Below are positions 1-14,000 of a stretch of 64,000 bases of DNA, in pieces. A program made the translations under genes and the position numbers. Source of the stretch: Dasyornis broadbenti (lineage: Eukaryota; Chordata; Aves; Passeriformes; Dasyornithidae); NCBI GenBank assembly GCA_013397935.1, contig VZRN01004391.1, positions 779,299 to 843,298 on the forward strand, read 5' to 3'. Under the pieces are notes generated by a model that worked only from the letters and a program-made list of their open reading frames with translations, was not told where the DNA came from and ran no database searches. How positions within the stretch are numbered: the stretch's first letter is position 1; the number at the start of each line of letters is the position of its first letter.

Positions 1-2270
1 TCTCCTTGTTTTGGGGTTTGGCTTGAAAATCTGGGGTTTGATCTACAGAAATGCTGAACACATTAGTCCAAAGGGTAGAGTTTTGAATATTAGACTGAGA
101 ACCTGAGTTGACACATTCATTCTGCCTAGATATACAAATGAAGAAAAAGACCTAAAGACAAAGGTCACTCAGAAAAAGTGCAATGTTTATATTAACATCA
201 GCTGCTCAGATCTACTAGTGTTGGGTGTTCAAAAAAGCACAGTTTATGTAATTGCCCACAAGAGCATCACGCAAATCCCTTATCTTTACCTTATACAGCA
301 AAAACTGTTTGAGATGGGATCAAGTCTTTTCTAAAGGCACATCATTGTGATGGATACTATAGAAACCCTAATGTAAATAAAAACTACACCACAGGTTTAC
401 AAAGAATTTTTGGAATTTTTAGTCTGTAACAAAATGCTAATTCCTACTTCTACAATACCAGAAAAAATTTATTTTCTTTACTAGAGACCCTAGTAAGAAA
501 AATATTTCATATGGGATTCTTCCAAAATAGAGACTACAATCTCGTAAATGAGTATTTTAATGTCCATTAATACTACAAAAGAATCAGAATTTAACCTGAA
601 CTTTCAATTAAAAGGTTGGCTTCAGTTCCAAAATAGTATCAACACAGCAATATACAAAAATGTGAAAAGAAAATAATCAAGGTATTAACAAAAAGAAAAC
701 AGACTATTTTTTATTTCTCATTATAAGAAAATGTAATTTTCTTATTAACAACCTCCTCTCTCATTAAGCAAGACAAAACCTTCACTAGTAATAACAACAG
801 TAGGACTGAACTTATTAGACAGGGGAAGAAACTTTAAGTTCAAGAGTTAATCTCTCACTTTTAAAAATGCATTTTGGAAAAAAGACCCTACATAAAAAGC
901 TAAGTAATCTGTAATTTACAGAAAGATAGAAAAAAACATTAATTTTTTAAAAAATTATTTGTCATAGTTGCAAACAGTGGTGAAATTGAGTGTACTTTAG
1001 CTACTTTTTAAAAAGCTGTAATTTTAGTTGGGTAATAGGCCTTTAGAACATGACACATGATCAATTATAGACTCAAAAGGGATTTTGCCTTGATTTTATC
1101 TTGCAAAACACATCATAATACAATGAGTATTCAGTTTTGTTTCCTGTGGTGGAACAAGGTTTTTCCTACTTCCACTGGTTTCATAGGCACATACTTAGGA
1201 ACAGAGGTACCCTGTGTCTCTCCACCATATCCAGGAGTGAATTATACACATTCCAGGTAATCAGCCAAATATCTCCATAAAAGGTTAACCTCTTGCCTTC
1301 CAAGAAACATGAAGATGTCACAAAGCCACAAGCAGATACTGCTCTGCTGGATGTTACTCTAGGTAGCTTTATCAGCTACAAACAGAGATAAGCCCCTGCA
1401 ATAACTCCTAGCATTATTTGAACAGTTTGGCTCTTACAAATGTCAGCCATTTTAACTGATCTTAGTTTTGGTATCAGAATACACACAGCTTTAAAGGTTA
1501 CATAACGATAATTAATTATATAAATACAAACTTATCACTGGAGATGTTTTTCTAAAGCAGTATCAGTTTTGTTTGCATAGCCATTATGTTGAGTGCATAT
1601 GGAATAACTTGCAAAACAGGCCAAAAAGCACAGCCTGTGCTGTGGGTCTGTGTTTACTTGCTCACTCTGTCATGTGTTCCTTATGCAGAAATCCAAATTC
1701 AAAAGCTATGCTAACGATGAAAATACACGAGTCCACCTAACCATGTGTGTTCATAAAAGAATGGTAGCAATTTCTGTACTAACAGGATCTTACAATTACT
1801 TAAAGTCCAACTTCAAGAATTAAACTGGAATAGTAATAGGTATCATTAACAGTTATTTGGAATTTGACCATGCCACCAAGTAGACAGTGAATACAGAGGA
1901 AAGACAAGTGATAGCATTAGGAACTGCAGTATGGGAAAAGTGCAAATTGAGTTTGTACTCTTTGGTTGTTTTTTATTTTTGATGAGTGGTCTCCTAAATC
2001 AGTGGAATATTTGTAATGCCATAAATTCAGTTTGCCTTCCCCATTCTTCTACAAGTCCAAAAAGAATTAGCAATTCCGTGGGTTGGCAGAATCTAAACAT
2101 TAGACAAATAATATTTGAGAGTGGAGTCGTTTTCATTTGGCTTGACTAAGTTTATTCGCTTCCAGTGTTTAGGCAGTGGAAAAAAAAAAAGGGGGAAAAA
2201 TATAAAAGATTTCATTAGAAATTATTTAGAAAATCAGTCAGTCAGTGGGAGAAGAGAGCGTTAATTCCCG
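1..2270. other. AT-rich 5' flank, no gene seen
   Basis: Intergenic DNA upstream of the RFC1 CpG island. It is AT-rich with short A and T runs. The open frames here are short, lack splice context and resemble no family I know. In the human arrangement the next gene upstream of RFC1 is KLB, divergently oriented, but no KLB coding sequence is visible, so any such gene would lie outside the window. Confidence 0.6.
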
Positions 2271-3180
2271 GGTTCCTCTTGGACTCCTCAGACTCCGAGC
2301 TCTCCCCAGCCTCAACGCATGGGAGAAAATACCATTAGAGGAATCAGAGCCCGACGCTCCCGGCACAGGCAGGAAGGAAGGGACCGTCCTATGTTTATGA
2401 CCAGGAAATGCCTTCCAGCGCTGCACTGACTCGCTGACCCACTGCCCAGCGATTTTGGATGTTTCGTTTACCTCAGTGCCCTAAAAAGAAACGGAAGTCA
2501 TGGAAGCCTGACACGGCGTTCTTGTCTGTTTTCAACCAGCGGTTCAGACTGCCGGTTCGCCTGCTGTGCCGGAGGTGCCCGAGCACATGCGGCTCCATTT
2601 TGATCGGGGCAGCGCCCGAGGCCGCGGGAGCGGTTAAACCCCCGCCGCGGGGAGCGGCCGCTGCCGCCCGCACACGAACGCAGACGGGCCGAGNNNNNNN
2701 NNNNNNNNNNNNNNNNNNNNNNNNNNNNNNNNNNNNNNNNNNNNNNNNNNNNNNNNNNNNNNNNNNNNNNNNNNNNNNNNNNNNNNNNNNNNNNNNNNNN
2801 NNNNNNNNNNNNNNNNNNNNNNNNNNNNNNNNNNNNNNNNNNNNNNNNNNNNNNNNNNNNNNNNNNNNNNNNNNNNNNNNNNNNNNNNNNNNNNNNNNNN
2901 NNNNNNNNNNNNNNNNNNNNNNNNNNNNNNNNNNNNNNNNNNNNNNNNNAGGGCCCGGCGCGGGCTGAGCGAGCCCCGCGCGGAGCCCGAGCGGCTGCGG
3001 CGGAGAGGCCGCCCCGCCGCGCACCCGCCTGCAGGGGCCCAGGCTTCCCACGCGTGCCAGGAACATGACCCCGTGGCCGAGGAAATGCCCTTGCCCGGAG
3101 AGGGATGGTGCTGAGCCTCTCCAGCTTCCCTTCCCCCCGAAAGCGGGTGGGGAGTAGGGCGCACATCGTGGGCTCGGCCT
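2270..3180. promoter_or_regulatory. RFC1: CpG island, probable RFC1 promoter
   Basis: An abrupt rise in GC and CpG content compared with the AT-rich flanks, densest at 2560-2693 and 2950-3060 and broken by the N run. No TATA box is apparent. An ETS-type core (ACGGAAGT) lies at 2491-2498 and a CCATTTT (weak YY1-like) at 2595-2601; both types are common in housekeeping CpG promoters. It sits upstream of RFC1 exon 2 on the same strand, so promoter function is inferred from position and composition. The exact transcription start cannot be placed because of the gap. Confidence 0.75.
2694..2949. other. assembly gap (256 N), probably hides RFC1 exon 1
   Basis: A run of N inside the CpG island. Exon 2 starts in phase 0 with the Asp codon that follows the initiator Met in RFC1, so exon 1 must end exactly in ATG at a GT donor. 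No convincing ATG|GT with a good donor context is seen in the sequenced flank. A candidate at 3105-3107 is followed by GTGCTG, a poor donor. The first exon and the transcription start therefore most likely lie within these unsequenced bases, which are presumably very GC-rich. Confidence 0.8.
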
Positions 3181-6100
3181 TGGAAGGAATGCGGATGAGA
3201 TAGCCTTCTGTAAACGCCGTGTACTGGAATGTTAGCTCTTCTTTAATTCCAGCAGGAGCACACACGAGGCGAATCTGATGCCGAGCTGGAGCGTGTACTG
3301 TATTTGCAAAAAAACCAATTCGAGTGGGGAAAAAAAGAGCTTGAAAGTCTAGAAGTAGACACTTGTTTATAGATAAGGATGCAACTCTCAATAGGATGTA
3401 AATAGATTTTAAATGTAAACCTGTATGTGTTCCTGTGCATTCCAAAGTGCTGCTTACATAGGCAGCCACCCTCAGATGGTATCCTCTCTTAATTTCTGGC
3501 TCGGATTAGTTTGTTTTTACTCAGATGGAGTCTGTACACACCTTTTACTGGCTTAACTACAGATGTCATTTTGCAAGTTAAGGTGCAGCTTTAGTTCTGG
3601 ACTCGCCAAAGAGTTTAAGCTTGTTTATAGCTTACACTTGGCGCTCTGCAATGATGGGTAATACAATCTGAGTCTTCTACTCTACTGACAGAGGTCTGCC
3701 AATACTGAGACTCCTGGCACTGCTAAACTGATGTTTTCATGGTTTGTTTGGGCTGGCTGATGAATTCAAATTTATGTACGAGGACAAATCTGCCTTTCCT
3801 GTGCTCCTGCTATCACCTTTTTAGAAAACTGATCTTATTGGAAGGCTTGCTTCCTCCTTTCCCACATTCCTGGGACAAAGGCTTTCTCTCTCTATGTAAT
3901 CTTCTGAATGTTACACATCTCACAATGTCTGGCTCTGTCCTAGAAGGGAGGAAGACAACCATCATTTTGGGGAGAGTAAAAGTTGCCTCAGCCCATTCCC
4001 TTTTCAGTGCTGAAGAGAAGAGGCTGCTCAACCATCACTGCTGCAACTGTGGAAATAGAGGCACAAGTACAGTGATGTTAGTAATGATGCAGCCTATTCT
4101 GCTTGTGCAGTGACTGCACAAGCATTTTGCAAGTCAATGTCACACCCCTGAAAACTATTTTCATGTAGTGCTAAATGTAAGTAGCCCCCATTAGCTTGTT
4201 TCTGCAGCCTCTTCTCAGCTGTGCTGAACTGATGTGTGCAGAGTTACACAACAAACTGATTTGTATTAGAAGGGATTTTTTTTTTCACCCAGATTAGTGG
4301 CCTGACCCAGTTTCCAAGCAGCAAGCTACACTGACCGGGAGCAGGGGTTTCTTGAGTTTCCTCTTGCTGAGAGGGACACTCTGGCTGGAGCTGGACCATC
4401 AGCTGTTATGCACTAAGAGCTGTGATACTGCTTGAAAAACACTGCTGCAGTTACCGCGATCAGTAAACGTTCATTAAGTCTAGTTATTCAAGCAGGTATT
4501 ACTGGTTTCACTGAAGTGATCGTATAAATCTGATTTTAGTTAGTGCAATATTTCTGGAAGTGCCAAATGTCAGAGCTGATGTTGGGGCAGAACTTGCACT
4601 GAAATAAGCTGACTCGAAATAAATATGATTCTTATGTAAGGCCCTCATTGAGACACTCAGAGTACTTGAAGTAAAGTGCATTACTTTCTACTGCAGTCAT
4701 TGAACTAGGTTGGTGAAGTTCAGTTTTCTGTCTTGTCTTTTGAGGTGCAGATTGGATTATATGATGTTACTTTGAAAAATATTCTGCCTTACTGAACACT
4801 AATTTTGTAAAAACACTGTTTGAATTACCAGTCTTTGTACTACCTTACAAATAGGTTTCAGTTTTTGTTTGTGTTACTCTCCCCGATAAAACAGACTGTT
4901 AGAAATCTTTCAAGAGTAAACTTGCAACTCGGCATGATTAATTACTGTGGCCTTCTGTTACTGGCTAAGATGGAGGATTTGAAGCAGTAACTAGAACAGG
5001 CAAGGACTAGATGGCACAGCCATACAACCCTTAAGATATCTCAACAGGAACCAGCTTTTTAGGCCTTTCAGATGCTATGCATCAATTATCCCCCTGAGTG
5101 AGTGGTCAGACATTCTTTATTACACCTCCTACCTAGGTGGAACTGCTCCACCTTATGCCTTGTTGCTGCTGCACCCCTGGAGAGCCACACCAAAATAGCC
5201 TTGCCTATTTCATTTTAGCCTTATGGCCAGGGGAATGGCCATGCTGATGAGTATCTCCAGGATACACAAGGCACACTGCTGTGGTTTTTGGGAGCATGTC
5301 CTGGAAGGAAACTTGACAGTTCCAGCCTTTCCTCATTGGAATGAGCATAGAATATAAGCTAAACATACAGATTTTCCACCTGCTGTGTCATATATGTATG
5401 GATGGCATAATGTGCCAATAGGAAGGTCAGCCAGAGTATGTTAAATAGATAAGTCCAGGATGGAGGAAAATGGTCCTGTCTGGCATCTAAGCTTGTATGA
5501 TGGATACTTACATGGCTTGAGATCTGCAGTTATGCAATGAATTAATAATTTATCTGGCATGTCTTTCTAAATGGCGTAAAAAATCTTTTTCCTGATTCTT
5601 GGATAAAAGCTTCACTGAAAGATAACTTTATTGTTGCCCCGAGGCATACTTTTCTCCTAAGCTATTCTGTATTCACTATCTATTTTGCCAGCAAGGTTAC
5701 CTTTTCCTCTGAAGAGCAGGATATCTGAAGAAGATTGGTGAATTTATAGCGGAAGATTAAAGAAGGTTGTGCATAGATATCAATCTTCTTTTGTAACTTA
5801 GGGCTGTGTATTTTAAGTTTGCATTTCATAAACCTTGTGTGAATCTTAAAAGTAATTCTAATATTATTGCCTACTCTCAAAATACCAAAAGGTTCTGCAA
5901 AGCTTCTGCCAGAATTATGTGCACTTTAAAAGTAAAACTGATTCCAGAACTGGAATCCAAAACTCAAAATCAAGTTAGAGGAAAAATACTGATTAATAAA
6001 TCTTGCTAAAAAGCCTTTGTAGAAGCCTACTGAAAAACTTTAGAAATAAATTAAAGCAGACACGTGGTTTTAAGCTGGCCTAACCAATGTAACACATATT

Positions 6101-7923
6101 CCCTGCTACCGCTTGGAAGGTGTACAAGCTTGAACTTGAAGACTCTAATTTTGGGATGGATTCATATTCCCTCATATAACAATTTCCAGGTAGCACAGAA
6201 GTTGGCAGAAGATGGTAGATTTGCAGACCAGCTCACGTACTAGTTAACAATTTTTAGTTAAAACAGTGGAATAAATAGAGCCTTACTGTTGATCTAAAAT
6301 TAAATCCTCAAATATTTTAAGCTTTAAAATAACAACTATTAAGCAAAAGGGAAACTAAAGTCACTTTATTTTGCACTGTTGTAATAAGTATTTAAATTAT
6401 TTTACAACATAGAAGATCTAAAGAGACTTGTTTTTCTCTTGCCTATGTTACCTTAAGCCTAAAATGAAGTCAGTAATAATGAGCATAATTGAGTGATCAA
6501 GTCCACAAATCTACTTGGAGACTTTTAAAATAGGTACTCTCTTCAAACCTGATATAGGTATCGGTGGTCAAAATTTCAGAGTTCATATAATACTGTATTC
6601 ATATTGTAGGAGTGTATGTAAAACAGTAGAGTGTTGAAAATCTGTGCTTCAAGGCATGAATTCCATGGATGGAAAATTATGAAGTCACATTGAGGAAGAA
6701 TGATTTTCAATCTACCATTTGCTGAGTCCATATTGATATATACAGTTGAAACACAAACAGCCTAAATTTTTACAGGAAACATTTCCACTTCTAGAAACTT
6801 GTTTAAGTGTACTAAATGAATCTATACATGTCCCATCTTTTGCTTATGCTTTCAGGTTACATGTTCCATTGATTTTAAGCCCTAAATCCAAACTGACAGG
6901 GAGTTGACTGGTAAGAGAAAAAGAGCCTGAAAGACCCCTTGTTATCAATCAGACTCAATGCCAGTTTCCTAAGAATGTACTGCTTTACTTGTGGTTCCCT
7001 GTAATGATAAAGAAATGCCAGCTGAACTCCATGATAGGGAATAGCTCTCAGCTGGGTACTGTGGCGTCTTGAGCCCCGTCCTTTACCTGCTGTATATGGT
7101 TTAGGCTACAGGAGGTACTTTCTGTCTCTAAAATGGCTGCTAACTCTGGAGGTAGTGATACCACCCAGGTATCTGTTTTCTCAATTTCCTATAATAAAAC
7201 TGGATTGCTAGATTTTTAAAGCAGAAGTCAGATTTGATTTTGTGTGTGCAATAGTGATTTTCTAAAATTTAAGCTTCAGCTGCTGATTTTATATACTTAG
7301 AAAGCTTGTTAAGGCTGTATTGTGGTCAGATACTAAAATAAACTAACAAAGTAGATCTTGGTGTTATTTCTCTTTATTTAAATTTTATAAGTTTCTTGCT
7401 GGCTAGTTTTTTAGTGAGGTGTAAGTTACTGTCTTAAAAATTTATGATAAGGTAGAGAATGTAGTATGTGCCACTACTTCACTGTTTCAAGCTCCTGGTC
7501 CTTTACTGTCTTTCTGCAGTGGATGCTACTTCATTGCTGTGTTGATCACTTATACTGTAGAAATATGTTGGTCTAGGTTCTTGATAATTAATTGGAAAAA
7601 AAAAAGAATTCTAATTATACATATGTCTTAAGTCATTGTATTTCATTGCTGATGGAAGTTTATCTTGCAGTATATATTAGTGAAGATGCTGAACTAAGGA
7701 AGAAATAAACTTTTTCATGATTTAGAGACCAAGGGTCAGGTGGTGTGGGTGTCTGAGCAGCTATGTTTGCTCTCTGGGCTTTGTTTTCTGAACTGTAAAC
7801 AAAATTTCAAAATCAATAAATGTGATGGAGCTGCTGAAAAGGTCACTTAAATGCATTGCTATTTTGTAGTGTGAAGAGCTGTCTGTATTTAAAAATTTAT
7901 AAATCTGTTTTCCCTTTTGCTAG
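2950..7923 (+). other. RFC1: RFC1 intron 1 (remainder)
   Basis: About 5 kb between the gap and exon 2. After the end of the CpG island near 3180 the sequence becomes AT-rich. Open frames on either strand are short and not family-like. I see no repeat family, RNA gene or conserved coding exon. The intron ends with a T-rich tract and AG at 7922-7923. Confidence 0.6.
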
Positions 7924-8052
7924 GATATCCGGAGATTCTTTGGTGTTGTACCTCCTGGAAAGAGACAAGAATGTGAGACTGTGAAAAAGAATGAAAAAAT
8001 TAAAAAGGATGAAGGACCCTCAAGTGGGAAGAAAAGGGAAAAGGAGACTAAG
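7924..8052 (+). CDS. RFC1: RFC1 exon 2, PCNA-interacting motif
   Basis: Encodes 43 codons in phase 0-0, residues 2-44, beginning DIRRFFG. Together with the initiator Met this is the N-terminal PIP-like motif (hydrophobic plus two Phe) by which RFC1 binds PCNA. The rest is Lys/Glu-rich. AG at 7922-7923 and GT at 8053 flank it. An apparent ATG at 7991 lies in another frame and is not a start. The following intron is 953 bp. Confidence 0.95.
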
Positions 8053-11000
8053 GTTAGTTTTCCTCTTCATATTTATGAAGTGCTTGATCTCTCTGATGCA
8101 GGATTGTCTATCTAGCATTTTTTTAAAGTCATGGTTCTTCTCATATACTAAAATAACTGACAGTATGTCAGTTATAGACATGGGAGGAAACTACCAATTA
8201 AAATTAACTTCTATCAGTAAAACCTTGTAGGTGATGAAGAAAATTGCTAATTTAAAAAATTTGGTTTGTAGGACAAATGTAGGTAGAAGCTGTTATGGTT
8301 TAAGTGCTAGTGTAAGAACAAACATACATTTGAAGTTATTTTGACTGTAGGCCACAGTTCTCTGTAGGTTTGCTTTATGTAATTTTTAGTCTCATGAAAC
8401 TGAGGTTAATGCACAGTTGATGTAGATGTATCATAAAGATGTCATGCTTATAAATGAGGTAAAAGTCTGTAGTGTAATGCCTGCTGCCCAGTTTTTTTAA
8501 CCAGGTGTTTTAACACCTGTGCAGGAAACATTAACGTTGTGTTCGTTGGGATCACTTCTCTAAACGTGCTGCAGGGACCAAATTCTTTGACATAACAGGT
8601 TGAAGCCAGATTGGGTTCTGGTTTCAGACTACTTTACATGATAATTATCTGAGCTGTATAAAAAAGAAAGCCATGGCTAAAGCTAGCTTTAAAATCACTT
8701 AAAGAATGGAAGGATTTCTAATAGGATGGAATGTTTAATGTGAAACACAGCAGTTTGAAAGTAAGATGTTGCTTAAAGAAGTATTCTGACTGTATAATTT
8801 CAATGTGAAAATTCTTCCTTATTTTCTCTGCCCTGCATCTTTCCCCCTCCCAGGCAGGAGTTAGCCACAAGACTTTTTGTGAAAGTAACATTGGAAAATA
8901 AATAATTTGTTAGAGTTTGTTTGAAACTTGTAAATTTGAATGTATGACTGACTAAAAGCTGAAAGGATCTGTTTAATGGTTGAACTAATGGACTGTTACA
9001 CTTAGGTGAATAATTCACCCAGTGAAGATGATTCCAAACAAAGGCGGACAAAAAAGAAGAGAAGAATAATCTATGATTCAGGTAGTATTCACAATTATTT
9101 CTGATTATTTCTTTGTCATTTTTGCATCAGCATGCAAGGCTGATTAGGTAAATTATACATCTGAAAGTTTTTGTGAGTTTTTTGAGGTTTTTTTTTTCAG
9201 TCAATGCAATTAAAACATTTTTCATGGTAAATATTGATGGATAAATGTGTTTGATAGTAATAAGAGTGCCATGTATATAATATACAATGCAAAGTAACTT
9301 TTAACAAAATAGCTGTTAAAAAAACCCAAAACACAACCTACACACACAAAAAAACCCACAAAAAAAGAAACTCAGTAAATTTTATCAAAACTTGGGAATT
9401 TTTTTTTTTTGCTATGAGATTGTATAAACATTGTGGAATGTTTTAGGTTTTTGGTTTTATTAAGGATAGGTAACATACTACAGTGGGTACAGGAGGCTGA
9501 TTATATACTGTAATTTTATGTTTCTGTGCATTGCATGAGCATTATGTAGGAGATTGTTTTAAAAGCAAACTTGGGTTTCCATATGTGTCCTTTTCTGTTA
9601 AAAAAATCGAATAAATGTGTATTCCATATTTAGAACTTTACAGTATGGAACACACAGAATATAATTTGAAGCTATCACATTCTAAAAATGTTCTTTGAAA
9701 TATCATAAGTGAAATGCATTCTATAGCACTCATCTCTTAAAACACAACCCAAACAACAAAAATCTCCCAAACGAGAAAACCCAAACCCTTGCATGTGTAG
9801 ATGTTACATTAAATGAGAAATGTCAATCTTTAAAATGAAATTTTCTGAGCTGTTATGTCATTTAATGGTATTCTGAATTCTGGATATTTGCTGTGAAACT
9901 GTAGAAAAGATTGCAGGTTTTTTTTGACTCCTACCAAAGACTTCAGCTTGACTTTTTAGAAGCAATTTTTTTAATAGAAGACTGCTTCTCTCATTGAAGA
10001 AAAACAATCACAATGTCTTAATAATGCTGTTGTATAAAGAAACGTGTTCAGATCTTCAGATAAAATGTTTTATAAACAGTTCCTGTTCAGCAGTGAGGAA
10101 GTACAAAATTAATGTATAACTCAACTGCTACCTTTAAAGTACTGATATTGTTTGGAGATTTTGCAAATTCTAACCCTTTAGTAGTAGGAGAGAAAAAGAG
10201 AAATACTGCTCTAAGCTCTTCAAGATGGAAAACTCTCTGTGCTAGGGATTGGTTGATTTTTTTTTTTTTGTTGGGGTTTTTTTCTTTTTTTTTGTTGTTG
10301 TTTTGATTGGTTTTTGCTTTCTTTGTTTTATTTTTTGCAGGGTGACAGTACTCAAGTCAATTGACTATAGCTACTCTTTTTTTAAAGATGTAATTACTAT
10401 ATATATGTGTTAATCAATGAGAGAGGTAGGCTCTGAGGGTTAGCCCCCTCTTACACTTATTAGTTGTCTCTACTTCAATTTGTCCTGCTTATTCATGTCA
10501 ATGCTGCGATACATAATCCACAGTAGTGTAAATCTGTCATCTCGACGACTTTTGGGACATGGAGAATGGTTGGTGATGTGAGTGGCAAGTCACCAGTGTT
10601 TTCCTGAAGAATCAGAGTACCACCTCAGTGAATTTTTTGTTGTGTTTTTTTTTTTTTTTTTTTAGCCCATTGTTAGTTTTTGGAATAGGTTTCATGGAAT
10701 ACACCGGCATAATATTATATTTTTTGTGGGTTTGGTGTTGGGGTTTTCTTTGTGTGTGATTTTTTTAAAAATTTTTGTTCGTTTGTTTGTTTTGTTGGGG
10801 GTGTTCGTTTTTTTTGAAGTAAACTGCTGTGGTACTCTTGACAGTTACATTCCTTTTTGGAAAGTTTGTTATACAGGTATAGCAGTTATTGAAACAAAAA
10901 CCAAAATATTTATTATGTAAACAAAAAACAGTGTCAAGACTGAATTCTGACCAAATTTTCATTTAGTCATTTATATGATGGATGAAAAGTGAACCTATGC

Positions 11001-14000
11001 TGACCTTCCTACCATATAGTAGGAATATGGAGTCTTTTCTCAGTCAGCTGAATTTATGTGAACACATGTTGACTATTACATGATCTACTACTTAAAGCCA
11101 AATGTGTATGTGAAGGAAATCTACATTTATGTTGTGGTCAAAATACAGATTCAGAAGAGGAGGTGCAGTCAGTGAAAAAATCGAAGAAGCCACCTGAGAA
11201 AAAAGCAGCTACTTCAAAACTCGGTAAAGTTCTAAAGCAGGATCCTGTTGTTTATATCTCAGAGACAGGTAATGGAAGAAATATATCACAGTATGTTCAG
11301 CTGTAGTGGGGTGGATTATGTTACAGTGGGCTGGATTGTTTGACTGATATACTGAAATATGATTACAAAATCTAATATTGAGGAAGACAAATGATGTCCT
11401 CCTTAAACAAGCTAACCAAAACCACTTTAGAAGTTTAGCCTCAGGTACTGCAAAGTCGGGAGCAGGGTGAAAACTGAGGAGGTGTTGAGTAGTGGCTTAG
11501 GGTGATTTAAACAGGTGTGTGATTTAATGAGGTAGTGCTTCCTTGCTTAAGAGAATGCCACAGATTTAGGGGAAGAAGTTAAGGAAGTACCTTTAATGTA
11601 GTTAAACTGCTCACTAGCACACTTTGAAATGACCGTAGGCTGTAGGTTTGAAAATGTGGATTTTTATTGTATTTGGTATATAACCTTCCATGTCTAATCT
11701 CGGCCTGATATGTTGATGACTACAAAAGTTCTTTGGTTTTGTGTTTTACTTCTCAACACAAACATTTATTTTGCCAGTTACTGCAGTGGTTGCCTGTACT
11801 TCTGCACTCAGTCTGAATTGGGCTGAAGCTGTAACTTCTGTCTTCTGCCATCTGTATTTGTTTCTGGAGTAGAGATCTTTACTAGCCACAGTACTTCTTG
11901 AAGAAACTGTAATGGAATTAACAGACTTGAATCCAAATCTGTTTTGATAAAACATGGGTTTTAAGTGATAGAATTTCAGTAGTTCTTCTGTGATCCCTCC
12001 TTGAGTTTTGTTATACTTCTTTCGGAAGAGTGGACACTCCCTAGGTATGGTAGTATTTTTTTTTGGTAGGTTTATTGCTGAACATAAACATTGCCACCCT
12101 ATAATCAAACCATGTATTTTTAAAACAAAAAGGGCTTGTTTGCTGCAGTATTGCATTAGAAGTGTGGCTCAGCTGGGTTTTTTCTAAACCTTCTTCCTCC
12201 TTGGGGTCTTTTCAGAATCCCTGTCTCTAAGATACCTTTGGGCTGCTTTTGCTTGTCCTAGATAGTTGACCTGGCACACAGCTGTACTATATCAGGTATT
12301 CAGATGAGCTCAGTTTTCCAAAACAACATAAACATTTTATTTGTCTTATTTATTCGTTTACTCAAAACTTTGTTTCCTTTGACACTTTTGCCGACACATT
12401 TTTCCTAATTAAAAGGATCTTTAAAAGCATTTATCTCAGAGCAGGTAAATGATCAAATTCCTGGGGAATAAACAGTACATATTTAGGTTTATTATGCAAT
12501 TCCAGGTGGTGTAATCAAATTTTTCTGCATAGGGATACCATGGGAACACTAGTCAAGGTTATTAGTGAAATCCCTGAAAACCATGGGCTCAAGGTTACTC
12601 TTATCAAAAGAGGCTTAAATACACACAGGGTTGACTTAACAGTGTATTTTAAAACAATACCTTTATAACCTTGAGACTTAATGCTTGAATTTTGTTTTAT
12701 TTAATCTCTATAAATTGTTTCTTCAACTTAATGGAGCTGTCAGGCTGAGTGCATTTAGATGGTATTGATACAGCTATTGGCTTGAGATAAAAATGTTTTA
12801 CAATAATAGGAATATAGAACTATAGATAAAAAAGATTCTAACAAAATTTGTAGGCATTTATCCTTTTCTTGTTTTTTTTACTGTTACGGAGCTGAAAACT
12901 GTACTCAAGGATATGCTGCTTGGACTCAGTGAAAAGTCAGAATCTCATTTTCAAGGGCTCTGTCCATGACAGCGTTTGAAAGAGCCTTTTGGCATCAAGA
13001 AGTCAGTAGAAGTTTGGTAGTGAATTGCCTCAACCTATTTTTCAATTTAATTTGAAACTTTTTCTCGAATTGTTGCTTGAATTTGTTTTCAGCTGTTCTA
13101 TATAACTGTGTGGGATACAGCTTTGTCCAGAAGTGTTTGGGGAAATGAACCTTTTGGTTTGTATAAGCATAGACTCATCTGGATTATTGCATTGGTTTCT
13201 TTCTTATTGATTTGTGAACAAGTTAATTTTTTAAAAGGCAAAAGAACAAAGCAAGAATAGTTGCTCTTTGTAGTTCTACAAGAATGACTTTGTTTTTTTG
13301 ATACATTTAATCTAAATTAATATTTCATTTAATGATTGCCAAAGATAAAATGAAGTTTTCCTGTCCAATAACAAGGGAGAAAAAAAAGTCTTTTTTGTTG
13401 GTAGTACAGTCTTAGGGGATTGGGAAAAATTCAAATGTTCATTGTACTTGTTAAAATAATACAAAATATGGAACCTTGAGCTTTGTAGAAGATGACCTTT
13501 TATTGTGGTTTGTTGAACCTCATCTGGTTTCATCACAGGTGGTTATTCAGCAGGAATTGTGACCTTGCTTGAAGTGAATGCTTAATCTTTCATATACATT
13601 GTGTAGAGGTAATCATGTATATGTAGCAATTGCCTTGATTGCTTGAATATTTTTTAAAAAAGAAAAGCCTTGTTGTAGTAGTAGGCTGATTTTTTTTATA
13701 AAGGAAGAAAAACTGACATGGTAGGGGCTGAGGAGGGTCTGTAGGTTACTGGAAAACTGTTCCTTTAGAGCTTAGAAGACAGGACAAAACGAATAGCTTG
13801 TGAAGGTGCTTGCTGAATATAGACTCTTTTAATGACGAGAATATTGGGTATGTGAAAACAAACAACAAAACAAACCCAAACAACCTTAGACAAAAAATTA
13901 GTTCAATGCTAATACTGGTAGCCCAAAAAAATATAGCCCACCCCGCATCCAAGCACAGGTTCTAATGAGCAGCAAGTTGTCAGTGAATAAGTGTGTCTTG

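Noticed and set aside
2459..3469. Long open frames on both strands across the CpG island (up to 323 codons)
   Set aside because: Their length comes from the run of N being read as open and from low stop frequency in GC-rich DNA. They match no family, and they are placed where a promoter and exon 1 are expected.
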